Positions 37,036 through 44,666 of a DNA stretch of 64,000 bases are shown piece after piece. Origin of the DNA: Opitutus sp. (GTDB lineage Bacteria; Verrucomicrobiota; Verrucomicrobiia; Opitutales; Opitutaceae). The position numbers and the translations under genes are program-made. The stretch is from NCBI GenBank assembly GCA_024707325.1, contig JANPZY010000001.1, positions 2,294,501 through 2,358,500 of the forward strand. Direction: 5' to 3'. Position 1 is the stretch's first letter. The number at the start of each line of letters is the position of its first letter. The notes below the pieces were generated by a model. That model searched no databases, was not told the origin of the DNA, and saw nothing but the letters and a program-made list of their open reading frames with translations.

Positions 37036-37195
37036 GCCACGACGCGGTGCGTCCCGTGTCGTGCCCAAGTTCGGACCGAGTCACGCCAAAGTGCGTCCAC
37101 GGTCGTGCCAAGGTGCGTCCCGAGTCGGGACAAGGTGCGGACAGGGTCGAGCCACGGTGCGCACCGGGGTGGGACGCGGTGCGGCGTGAGTCGCG
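37036..37195. repeat. 22-bp repeat array D (7 units)
   Basis: Units at 37036, 37058, 37080, 37102, 37124, 37146 and 37168, then a partial unit that abuts the ybeY stop (37196). The half-units show the 11-bp substructure best: GTCGTGCCAAG, GTGCGTCCCGA, GTCGGGACAAG, GTGCGGACAGG. It fills the convergent gap of 167 bp. Confidence 0.92.
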
Positions 37196-37732
37196 TCAGC
37201 GTTTTTTCTTCTGTGCGCGCAGCGTGAAGCGCGGGCGGACGTCCGAAAGGAGTTTCATCGCGCGGGCTTCGGCGCGGCGCATTTCGCGTTTCTTCGCGGG
37301 TTGCAGGTCGTCGTAGCCGGCGAGGTGCAGCCAGCCGTGCACGACGTAGAGCGTAAGTTCGCTCGAGAAGTCGCGTCCGTGTTCGCGCGCGTAGGCCGCG
37401 GCGGTGTCGGCGGAGACGCAAATCTCGCCCGCCGAACCGGCGCCAGGCGGAAGGCCGAGCGCGGTGTCGCCTTCGAAGGTGATCACGTCGGTCGTGGTGG
37501 GATCGTCGAGAAAATCGGCGTGAAGCTGCGCGAGCGCGCGATCGGTGAGGAACGCGAGCGAGAGTTCGCCGGCGGGGCAGCCGCCACGGAAGAGCGCGCG
37601 GTGCGCGTCGAGCGTCGCGATCACTTCGAGAACGGCGGCGCGGCTGAAGCGAAGGCGCGGGTGGCGGTTGCTGATGCTGACCGCGCGCTCGATGGGCGCG
37701 GCGGCGGCCGAAGAAGAGCGAGCGCGGCTCAT
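37196..37732 (-). CDS. ybeY: Endoribonuclease YbeY
   Basis: 178 residues. Metal-dependent RNase for rRNA maturation and ribosome quality control. Family core: ELSLAFLTDRALAQLHADFL, DDPTTTDVITFEGD, GEICVSADTAAAYAREHG, then LYVVHGWLHLAGYDD. The usual zinc motif is HGxLHLxGYDH; here the third His is replaced by Asp, still a possible ligand. A lysine-rich tail (LRAQKKKR) ends the protein. Part of hit-phoH-pgpH-ybeY; the ATG overlaps the pgpH stop. Confidence 0.9.
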   Translation of the reverse strand: MSRARSSSAAAAPIERAVSISNRHPRLRFSRAAVLEVIATLDAHRALFRGGCPAGELSLAFLTDRALAQLHADFLDDPTTTDVITFEGDTALGLPPGAGSAGEICVSADTAAAYAREHGRDFSSELTLYVVHGWLHLAGYDDLQPAKKREMRRAEARAMKLLSDVRPRFTLRAQKKKR

Positions 37733-40056
37733 GCCTTGGCTTGGGCGGGTTTGGAGTCGCTGCCCGGGTAGGGCACGCGCGAGTGGAGCATGTTGAGCAG
37801 CGTGAACTGGAAGCTGTTTTTGATGCGGGCGATTTCCACGAAAGTGAGCGGAGCTTCGTCGAGCTGGCCGTCACGGATACGATCCTGCACGACCTGATCG
37901 ATGAGTTCGCTGAGTTGGGCCGGCGTGGCTTCGCGAAGCGAGCGCGAGGCGGCTTCGACGCCGTCGGCGAGAGAGATGATGGCGCTCTCCTTGAACTGCG
38001 GGCGCGGGCCGTCGTAGCGGAACGCATCTTCGGGCACGGTGGCGGCGCTGCCCGAACTGGACTGCGTGGCCTGCACGGCGCGGTGGTAGAAATAGCGGAC
38101 GAGCGTGGTGCCGTGGTGCTGGCGAATGACATCGCGCACGGCGCGCGGGAGTCGGTGTTTGCGGGCAAGCTCCACGCCGTCGGTGACGTGTTGCTTGATC
38201 ATGCGCGCGGATTCCTCGGGCGTGAGCACGGTGTGCGGGTTGATCCCGTCACGCTGATTCTCGGTGAAGAACGCGGCGTGCGCGGTCTTGCCGATGTCGT
38301 GGAAAAGCGCGCACGTGCGGACGAGGAGAGCGTTGGCGCCGATCGCGCTCGCGGCATTTTCGGCGAGTTGCGCGACGACGAGCGAGTGGTGGTAAGTGCC
38401 CGGCGCATCCATCTGCATGCGGCGCAGCAGCGGATGATTGTAGTCCGTGCACTCGAGCAGCGTGATGTCGGTGGTGCGCTTGAAGAGCGATTCGAGCACG
38501 GGCAACAGGCCGACCACAGCGATGCCGGTGAGGAGACCGGTGACGACACCCGCGGTCATCTGGCGGAGCAACGTGTCCATCGCGGTCTGTTCGGCGATGG
38601 CGATGAGCGCGGCGAAGACCGCGATCGTGAGGCCGCCGGCGCCGGCCGCGCGCACGACTTTGCCACGCTGGTGAGCGTCGCGGGAGAAGAAGATCGCGAT
38701 GAGCGAAGAGAGGAACGTGATGACGACGAGGTCGAGGCGGTTGCCGTAGATGACGCCGGTGAAGATCGAGATCAGCAGCGCCATGAAGATCGCCGAGCCC
38801 GCATCGATCAGGATCGCGACGATCAGCGGGGCGAGCGCCGTCGGTGCGACGTAGGGCAGGGTCGATGACCACGCGCTATCGCGCAGGATAAACTCGGCGC
38901 CGCCGAGCGAGTAATTGGCGCGGACGAGGGCGAGATTGATGATGACGACGAGCGCGAGCAGACCGAGGCGGACGTTGCTCTGCAGCGTCTCCGGATCCTC
39001 GATGCGGATGTAGATGACCGACGCGAGAACCATCGCGAGCACGAGCAGCACGCGGCCAAAGAGCAGGCGGTGTTCGTCGAGGCGGAGTTCCTTGTGCTCG
39101 TGGAGGAAGTTCCGTTGCGCGAGGAACATCTCGTATTGCTCGGGCGTGACCCGCTCGCCGGGTTCGATGATCGTCTGACCGCGGACCACGTTGACTACGA
39201 CCGGCTTCAACCGGCTGACTGCGAGCGCTTCGCGGGCCTCGGAAGCTTCGCGGTCGAAAACGAGATTGGGCGCGAGGCCGTTGCGGAAGAGGCGGAAGAG
39301 CGCGGACTGGGCATTACGCGGGAGTCCTTCGGAGGCGAGATTGACGCGGAGGACGGTGAGCGCGTCTTCCATGGATTGCACGGGGCGCTGCGAGATCTGT
39401 CCGTTGGGCCGCACGATCTGGAGGATGGTCGCGCTGGTCGGACCGGCGTTGCCGAAAGAGCCGTCCTGCACGCCTTGCTCGTAAAGATCGCTGAGCGCCG
39501 CGAAACCGTTTTCAAACAGTGCGAGTCGCGCCTTCGCGTCGCCCGCGGAAAGAATTGCAGCGAGGTCATCGACGCTCACGCGATAGGAGCCGCGGGAGTT
39601 GAACGACTCGGCGATCGCGCCGAGTTCGGCGCGGGCTTCGGCGATGCCCGGAGCTTTGGCCTCATGCTGCTGCTCGTAGAGTTCGAGCTGGGAAAGGAGA
39701 TCGCGCGCGGCTGCTTCGAAGATCTGCAGCTGCTCCATCTCGAGACGGTAGACGGGCGGGACGCGGTTGAGCAGTTGTTCGCGCGCAATCCGGGTTTTCT
39801 CTTCGCTCTCGTAGGAGAAGGATGTGTTGGCGACCACGCGGGTCGTCGCGATCTGGTTGGGCTGAACCGGGATCGTGAGCGTGTTCATCCACAACGAACT
39901 GATCGCAACGATCGCGACCACCGTGGCGATGAAGATGAGGCCCGCGACCAGGCGGCTGCGGTCGAGGAAATCCAGGGTGGGCGACGAGCCGTCGCGCCGC
40001 CGCGGACGGGAGCCTAGGCCGCCGAGCAGGAGCTTGAGTTGATCTCGAACGGACAT
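37729..40056 (-). CDS. pgpH: 7TM-HD family (PgpH-like) cyclic-di-AMP phosphodiesterase
   Basis: 775 residues. A membrane segment near residue 40 (LIFIATVVAIVAISSLWMN), a large extracytoplasmic 7TMR-HDED-like domain (about 60-330), seven membrane helices (about 335-530), then a cytoplasmic HD domain: NHPLLRRMQMDAPGTYHHSL, RTCALFHDIGKTAHAAFFTE (HDIG) and RDVIRQHHGTTLVRYFYH. PgpH homologues hydrolyse c-di-AMP; the position phoH-pgpH-ybeY is conserved across many phyla, which supports the call. Confidence 0.9.
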   Translation of the reverse strand: MSVRDQLKLLLGGLGSRPRRRDGSSPTLDFLDRSRLVAGLIFIATVVAIVAISSLWMNTLTIPVQPNQIATTRVVANTSFSYESEEKTRIAREQLLNRVPPVYRLEMEQLQIFEAAARDLLSQLELYEQQHEAKAPGIAEARAELGAIAESFNSRGSYRVSVDDLAAILSAGDAKARLALFENGFAALSDLYEQGVQDGSFGNAGPTSATILQIVRPNGQISQRPVQSMEDALTVLRVNLASEGLPRNAQSALFRLFRNGLAPNLVFDREASEAREALAVSRLKPVVVNVVRGQTIIEPGERVTPEQYEMFLAQRNFLHEHKELRLDEHRLLFGRVLLVLAMVLASVIYIRIEDPETLQSNVRLGLLALVVIINLALVRANYSLGGAEFILRDSAWSSTLPYVAPTALAPLIVAILIDAGSAIFMALLISIFTGVIYGNRLDLVVITFLSSLIAIFFSRDAHQRGKVVRAAGAGGLTIAVFAALIAIAEQTAMDTLLRQMTAGVVTGLLTGIAVVGLLPVLESLFKRTTDITLLECTDYNHPLLRRMQMDAPGTYHHSLVVAQLAENAASAIGANALLVRTCALFHDIGKTAHAAFFTENQRDGINPHTVLTPEESARMIKQHVTDGVELARKHRLPRAVRDVIRQHHGTTLVRYFYHRAVQATQSSSGSAATVPEDAFRYDGPRPQFKESAIISLADGVEAASRSLREATPAQLSELIDQVVQDRIRDGQLDEAPLTFVEIARIKNSFQFTLLNMLHSRVPYPGSDSKPAQAKA

Positions 40057-40074
40057 GGAAAAACGTGGGTGGGC

Positions 40075-41063
40075 TCAGGCGCGATCGGCCGTGCCGCCGA
40101 CCGGATTGCGATACGATTCGTAGGCGTCGATGATCCGCTGCACGAGCGGATGGCGGACGACGTCGGTGCCACTGAAGGTGTGGAAATCGATGCCCGGGAT
40201 GTCGCGCAGGATGTGGCGCACTTCGAGCAGGCCGGAGAGCTTCGAGCGCGGCAGGTCGATCTGCGTGATGTCGCCGGTGATCACCATGCGGGACTCTTCG
40301 CCGAGGCGGGTGAGGAACATCATCATCTGCTCCGGCGTGGTGTTTTGCGCCTCGTCGAGCACGATGAATGCGTTGGCCAGCGTGCGACCGCGCATGTAGG
40401 CCAGCGGCGCGATCTCGATCACGCCCTTTTCCGTGAGACGGGAAACGTCCTCGGGATCGAGCATGTCGTGCAACGCATCGTAGAGCGGACGCAGGTAGGG
40501 GAGAATTTTTTCCCGCAGATCGCCGGGCAAAAACCCGAGCGCCTCGCCGGCCTCGACTGCGGGACGCGTGAGGATGATGCGCTGCACCTGATTCTTGAGC
40601 AGCGCGGAAACCGCCGCGGCCATCGCGAGGTAGGTCTTGCCCGTGCCGGCGGGGCCGACGCCGAAAACCACCGGGTGCTCGAGCATCGACTTCAGATAGA
40701 GTTTTTGGCCGAGCGTTTTCGGGACGATGCTCTTGCGGTTCGTCGGGATGACGAGCGGCTCGGAAAACAACTCGCGCAACTGCTCGCCTTCGCCCCGCGA
40801 GAAGGCGTCGGTGAGCCGGTGAAAATCCGCCGTGCGGATCGTCATGCCTTGGCCGCGGGCGTCGTTGAGAAACGTGAACAGCGCCTCGGCGCGACCCACC
40901 GGCTCAGCGGAACCGTCGATCTTCAGGAACGCGTCGCGAGAAACCAGTTTCACGCCGAGCGCGCGCTCGGCGTAGGCGAGGTTGTCGTCACGACCGGCGT
41001 AGAGCGCCTCGAGATGGCGAGGCGAGGGAAGTGGAGCGTTTTGGCGGAAGAGGAGGTGGGCAT
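40075..41063 (-). CDS. phoH: PhoH family ATPase, frame broken near the N-terminus
   Basis: Cytoplasmic P-loop ATPase with KH-like N-terminal part. Walker A GVGPAGTGKTYLAMAAAVSA; ILTRPAVEAGEALGFLPGDL; Walker B AFIVLDEAQNTTPEQMMMFL; VITGDITQIDLPRSKLSGL. The clear coding part begins RHLEALYAGRDDNLAYAERA upstream of the first in-frame ATG. An ATG at 41063 in another frame gives MPTSSSAKTLHF; one more C in the CCC run (plus strand GGG 41026-41028) joins them into a 330-codon gene. A short form would start at 40953 and lack the conserved N-terminus. Starts 20 bp after hit. Confidence 0.85.
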
Positions 41064-41082
41064 GATGCGGCAGCAGCGTGGA

Positions 41083-41580
41083 TCACGCGGCTGCGAGTTC
41101 GCGGGCCACGCTGGTGAGGCGTTCCCACGTCGAATCCAACGCCTGCGGAAGCGTGCGCGTCTGACCGAGCACGGGCATGAAGTTGGTGTCGCCGTTCCAC
41201 CGCGGCACGATGTGGCCGTGGAGGTGGGCGATGCTCCCGCCGGCGGCCGAGCCGAGATTGAAGCCGACGTTGAAACCGTCGGGCTTCAGCGCGGCGCCGA
41301 GCAGGCGCTTACCGAAAATAATCGTCTCCATGAGGTCCGCCCGCTCGGCCGAGTTCAGCGCCTCCAACTCGACCACCTCGCGGAACGGCACCGCCAGCAG
41401 GTGTCCCGGGTTGTAGGGAAACCGGTTGAGGATGAGGTAGGAGAGGGAAGTGCGATGCACGATCAGAGCCGCGCGGTCATCCCCGAGCGCGGGAAGTTCC
41501 GAAAACGGTCGCTTCATCGAATCCGGATAGCGTGGCGCCTGGATGTATTCCATGCGCCAGTAAGCGTGAAGCTGCTCCAT
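41083..41580 (-). CDS. HIT family hydrolase/phosphorylase
   Basis: 165 residues. Histidine triad GSIAHLHGHIVPRWNGDTNF with the HxHxH core and a third part VGFNLGSAAGG typical of AP4A-phosphorylase-like HIT proteins. NRFPYNPGHLLAVPFREVVE is the conserved substrate region. Likely acts on dinucleoside polyphosphates. First gene of the hit-phoH-pgpH-ybeY run. Confidence 0.87.
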   Translation of the reverse strand: MEQLHAYWRMEYIQAPRYPDSMKRPFSELPALGDDRAALIVHRTSLSYLILNRFPYNPGHLLAVPFREVVELEALNSAERADLMETIIFGKRLLGAALKPDGFNVGFNLGSAAGGSIAHLHGHIVPRWNGDTNFMPVLGQTRTLPQALDSTWERLTSVARELAAA

Positions 41581-41729
41581 GGGTGAGAACGAAAGGTCGG
41601 AGCAAAAGGGCAGACTTGGGCGAAGTCAAAGCCTGTAGCCGTTCGTTTTTCGCGGGCAGCCGGAGACAATTTAACCCTTTCGGTGCGGGGTATAAGCACC
41701 GCCAAAAGTGAGGGATTTGCGGCTTGCGC

Positions 41730-41758
41730 TTGCTTTATATGACGATCGACATTTTATG
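41730..41758 (+). promoter_or_regulatory. Possible promoter of the tetR gene
   Basis: TTGCTT (41730-41735) and TTTATG (41753-41758) with a 17-bp spacer, just before the ATG at 41767, in an AT-rich stretch that stands out from the GC-rich surroundings. The transcript would be nearly leaderless. Weak -10 match, so tentative. Confidence 0.25.
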
Positions 41759-41766
41759 CGCGTCAC

Positions 41767-42429
41767 ATGCGTTACCCGCCTTCTCACAAACTCGCCACCC
41801 GGCGCCGCATCGTGGCGGCGGCCAGCGCGGCGTTTCGCGAGCAAGGCGTTGCCGAGACGGGACTTGATGACGTCATGCGGCGCGCGGGTCTCACGCACGG
41901 CGGGTTTTATTCTCACTTTTCCGATAAGTCCGAGCTGATCGCCGAGGCGTGCGCGGACGCCTTTGAGGCGGCGGTGCCCAATCTCGACCGGATCGCGTCG
42001 ATGCCCACGGCCGCCCAACGCGCCCGGCTCCTCATCGATAGTTATCTCGCCGTGCGCCACCGCGATAATCGCGGCGCGGGCTGCTTGCTGGTGGCCGTTG
42101 GCGCCGACATGGCCCGGCTCCGCGGGTCCGCGCGCACGGGTTATACGCAAGGGTTTCGGCGTCACCTCGATCGGTTGTGCGCCGCGCTGCGACTCGACGA
42201 ACGTCCCGAGGAAAACCGCGAGCGCGTGCTGCGCCTGCTCAGTTCTCTGGTGGGCGCGCTTTTGCTTGCGCGTGCGATCGACGATGAAAGCGCGAGCACC
42301 GCCATGCTCGCGTCAATTCGCCGTCAGTTGCGCGACGAGTTTTGCCGCGAATCGTCGAAACGCGCGACTTCGCGACCGGCCCCGGCCGGCGGATTTTTGC
42401 CGTCGCACGACTTCTTTCTGTCCGTCTAA
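41767..42429 (+). CDS. TetR family transcriptional regulator
   Basis: 220 residues. N-terminal helix-turn-helix: TRRRIVAAASAAFREQGVAE, TGLDDVMRRAGLTHGGFYSH and FSDKSELIAEACADAF. The C-terminal ligand-binding domain has CLLVAVGADMARLRGSAR, of the AcrR-like type. It sits 14 bp before a FabF-type synthase, probably co-transcribed; TetR regulators of this kind often sense acyl-CoA or aromatic ligands, but I cannot assign the ligand. No clear operator palindrome could be fixed. Confidence 0.85.
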   Translation: MRYPPSHKLATRRRIVAAASAAFREQGVAETGLDDVMRRAGLTHGGFYSHFSDKSELIAEACADAFEAAVPNLDRIASMPTAAQRARLLIDSYLAVRHRDNRGAGCLLVAVGADMARLRGSARTGYTQGFRRHLDRLCAALRLDERPEENRERVLRLLSSLVGALLLARAIDDESASTAMLASIRRQLRDEFCRESSKRATSRPAPAGGFLPSHDFFLSV

Positions 42430-42443
42430 CCTCTTTCTTTTTT

Positions 42444-43766
42444 ATGAGCCAAACCTCCGTCTCTTCGCGCCGCGTGGTCATCACGGGCCTGGGTGCAGTC
42501 ACGCCGTGCGGTAATACCGCCGCGGATACGTGGGCCTCGCTGATCGCCGGTCGCAGCGGCTTGGGTCGCATCACCCGTTTCGATCCCACCGGTTGCAACG
42601 CCCAGATCGCCGGCGAAGTGCGCGACTTCGACCCAACGCGCCCGCTGCCGACGCCGCTCTTCCCGCGTGGTGCCGGCAGCGAGCCGTTCACGCAGGTCCT
42701 GACGCCGAAAGACGTGAAGAAATTCGGTCGCTTCACCCATCTCGGCGCCGCTGCGGCGGTTGAGGCGTATGCGGATTCCGGACTCGATGCGCACCGCGCC
42801 TCGCTCAACGCCGAACGCATGGGCGTAAACCTCGGCGTCGGTCTCGGTGGCCTGCCTGAAATGGAAGCCACGCACGACACGTGGAAAGCCGGCGGCTACC
42901 GCAAGATTTCGCCGTTCTTCATCATCCAGATCGCGCCCAATCTGCTCGCCGGACAGGTGAGTCTCTTGCTCGATTTTCGCGGACCCAACATGAGCGTCGC
43001 CTCCGCGTGTGCGACCAGCGGTCACGCCCTGGGCGAGGCCGCCGCCGCGATCGCGCGCGGTGATGTCGACGTGATGCTCGCGGGCGGCTCCGAGTCGACT
43101 GTGACTCCGCTCGCCATCGGCGCCTTTGCGCAGATGCGCGCACTCTCCACGCGCAACGACGCTCCCGAAAAAGCGTCGCGTCCCTACGATGCCGATCGCG
43201 ACGGCTTTGTTCTCTCGGAAGGCTCCGTCGTCTTCGTGCTCGAAGAACGCGAGCAAGCCCTCAAGCGCGGCGCCCGCATTTACGCCGAGTTCCTCGGCTA
43301 CGGCGCGTCGGCCGATGCGTATCACCTTTCCTCGCTCGCGCCCGGTGCCGAAGGCTCTGCGCGTGCGATGAAGGCCGCGATCGCGCGCTCCGGACTTTCG
43401 CCCAATGACATCGACTACGTTTCCGCGCACGCGACTTCCACGCCTGGCGGCGACGGCGAAGAAGCCACTGCGATCGCCACCGTGTTTGCGGACAACAAAG
43501 CCAACCTCCACGTGAGCGGCGTGAAATCGATGGTCGGTCACCTCCTCGGTGGCGCCGGCGCGATGGGCGCCTTTGCCGCGACCAAGGCCGTGCACGAAGG
43601 CATCATCCCGCCGACGATCAACCTCGACAACGTCGACCCCGCATGCGCCGCGCTCGGCCTGAACTTCACGCCGAACACCGCGGTGAAGAAGGAAGTCCGC
43701 GCCGCGCTCGCCAACAGCTTCGGTTTCGGCGGCACCAACGCCTCCGTCGTGGTCGGCCGCGCCTAA
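42444..43766 (+). CDS. Beta-ketoacyl-ACP synthase, FabF type
   Basis: 440 residues from the ATG at 42444. Thiolase fold with N-terminal RVVITGLGAVTPCGNTAAD, active-site Cys in MSVASACATSGHALGEAA, first active His in DYVSAHATSTPGGDGEEA, second in GVKSMVGHLLGGAGAMGA, and FGFGGTNASVVVGRA at the end. Elongates acyl-ACP in fatty-acid or polyketide-like synthesis. As it is alone with a TetR gene rather than in a fab cluster, it may be a specialised paralogue rather than the housekeeping FabF. Confidence 0.88.
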   Translation: MSQTSVSSRRVVITGLGAVTPCGNTAADTWASLIAGRSGLGRITRFDPTGCNAQIAGEVRDFDPTRPLPTPLFPRGAGSEPFTQVLTPKDVKKFGRFTHLGAAAAVEAYADSGLDAHRASLNAERMGVNLGVGLGGLPEMEATHDTWKAGGYRKISPFFIIQIAPNLLAGQVSLLLDFRGPNMSVASACATSGHALGEAAAAIARGDVDVMLAGGSESTVTPLAIGAFAQMRALSTRNDAPEKASRPYDADRDGFVLSEGSVVFVLEEREQALKRGARIYAEFLGYGASADAYHLSSLAPGAEGSARAMKAAIARSGLSPNDIDYVSAHATSTPGGDGEEATAIATVFADNKANLHVSGVKSMVGHLLGGAGAMGAFAATKAVHEGIIPPTINLDNVDPACAALGLNFTPNTAVKKEVRAALANSFGFGGTNASVVVGRA

Positions 43767-43805
43767 GCGCAGTTGGCCCCACACGCATCGTTTGCCAAAG
43801 CCGGA

Positions 43806-43830
43806 AGGGACGGCATGGGGAGCCGTCCCT
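43806..43830. terminator. Perfect hairpin after the FabF-type gene
   Basis: AGGGACGGC (43806-43814) and GCCGTCCCT (43822-43830) with a 7-nt loop. No T run, so it may be a dispersed palindromic repeat that protects or ends the transcript. The related sequence at 8819 supports the repeat reading. Confidence 0.55.
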
Positions 43831-43863
43831 GCTGTATCCATCCTCAGGATACCACGGTTTGAG

Positions 43864-43929
43864 GGGACGCGCACCGAGTTGCGGTAGGATCCGCACTCTG
43901 TCGCGACCGCTCCCGCATGGTGACGCGAC
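43864..43929. repeat. 22-bp repeat array E (3 units)
   Basis: Units at 43864, 43886 and 43908; the last two end in GTCGCGAC and GACGCGAC-type half sites. More degenerate than the other arrays. Confidence 0.7.
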
Positions 43930-43945
43930 TTCGTTGCGCAGATGG

Positions 43946-43972
43946 AGCCGCGGCGCCCCCGCCGCGGCTTTT
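43946..43972 (+). terminator. Hairpin with T run
   Basis: AGCCGCGGCG and CGCCGCGGCT form a perfect 10-bp stem with a CCCC loop, followed by TTTT. It is about 180 bp beyond the fabF-type stop, in the correct orientation for an intrinsic terminator of that transcript. Confidence 0.55.
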
Positions 43973-44055
43973 GCGTCGCAAACGGGACGCACGCATCGCG
44001 TTCCATGATCGAATGGACGCGGCTCGCGCGGACCGTTCGGAGAGCCGTCGTTGCC

Positions 44056-44238
44056 TCATGGTAAGACCATGGAGCCTGTCATTCTGAGCGAAGCGAAGAA
44101 TCCAGTTGGAGAATCGCTTTCGGATTTCTCCATGCCTGTGACGACCTCGCGATCGCGGCGGATCGTGCCGACGCCGATACCGTAGGAGAGGCCGAAGCCC
44201 ACGCCCGCGATGAAGATGAACGGCACCAAATGGCGCAC
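44056..44238 (-). CDS. Possible small membrane protein inside an inverted-repeat element
   Basis: 60 codons from a GTG: LVPFIFIAGVGFGLSYGIGV is a plausible membrane helix, then a charged stretch (TIRRDREVVTGMEKSES), then residues read through the left inverted repeat (FFASLRMTG). Could be a short gene or the remains of one carried by the element. I recognise no family. Confidence 0.3.
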   Translation of the reverse strand: MRHLVPFIFIAGVGFGLSYGIGVGTIRRDREVVTGMEKSESDSPTGFFASLRMTGSMVLP

Positions 44239-44307
44239 GAAATGAGCGCAGGATCGAGTGGACGGCTACGCCGCGCGAAGTGGATTCTTCGCTTCGCTCA
44301 GAATGAC
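44078..44307. mobile_element. MITE-like element with 27-bp perfect terminal inverted repeats
   Basis: 44078-44104 and 44281-44307 are exact reverse complements (27 bp, containing TTCTGAGCGAAGCG and AAGAATCCA), with 176 bp between. Same family as the imperfect pair at 15287-15380. No transposase inside, so if mobile it depends on one elsewhere. Target-site duplication was not evident by eye. Confidence 0.65.
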
Positions 44308-44328
44308 AAAGCAGGGGCGTTTGCGTCC

Positions 44329-44526
44329 ATGTCCGCATTGCCGTGAGCCCCCGGTGCGCACCCTGGCGCGACTCGGTGCGCACTTCGTCCCGATTCGAGC
44401 CGCATCACGCGGCATCCCCGTCCGCACCTTCCCTCGACGATGGCCGCACCTTGTTCCGACCGTGTCCGCACCGCTGCACGACCCGTTGCGGATCTTGGCG
44501 CGATCCGGTGCGCACACGACCGCGAC
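44329..44526. repeat. 22-bp repeat array F (9 units)
   Basis: Nine exact 22-bp units from 44329 to 44526, half-units about CCGGTGCGCAC and CCTGGCGCGAC. It sits between the inverted-repeat element (ending 44307) and the GTCAAC palindrome (44547). The 900-bp interval 43767-44666 holds only repeats, hairpins and one doubtful small gene. Confidence 0.92.
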
Positions 44527-44546
44527 TCGGCTCACGCGTGGCTCAC

Positions 44547-44574
44547 CACAATGTCAACTAATAGTTGACATTGT
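44547..44574. repeat. GTCAAC palindrome, copy 2
   Basis: CACAATGTCAACT (44547-44559), AAT, AGTTGACATTGT (563-574 of the same kb): 12 bp of complementary arm with a 3-bp centre. About 93 bp upstream of the exosortase start, so an operator role is possible, but its copy at 14982 lies at a gene end, which favours a repeat-element role. Confidence 0.8.
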
Positions 44575-44666
44575 ATTCGGCGAGCGAAGGTGCGGGTGGG
44601 TTTCATAGTTGTGTGACAAGGGCTGGGGCTTGATCCGCGGCGGGGTGTCGTCAGAAAGGCGGGCGA

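Noticed and set aside
36546-38168. A 540-codon minus-strand gene
   Set aside because: It runs antisense to the pseudoreceiver gene, through array D and out of frame through ybeY; no family similarity.
44266-44535. Small protein on the minus strand over array F containing a VILSEAKN-type peptide
   Set aside because: The peptide is a known artefact of this inverted-repeat element in many genomes; the rest is the translated array.
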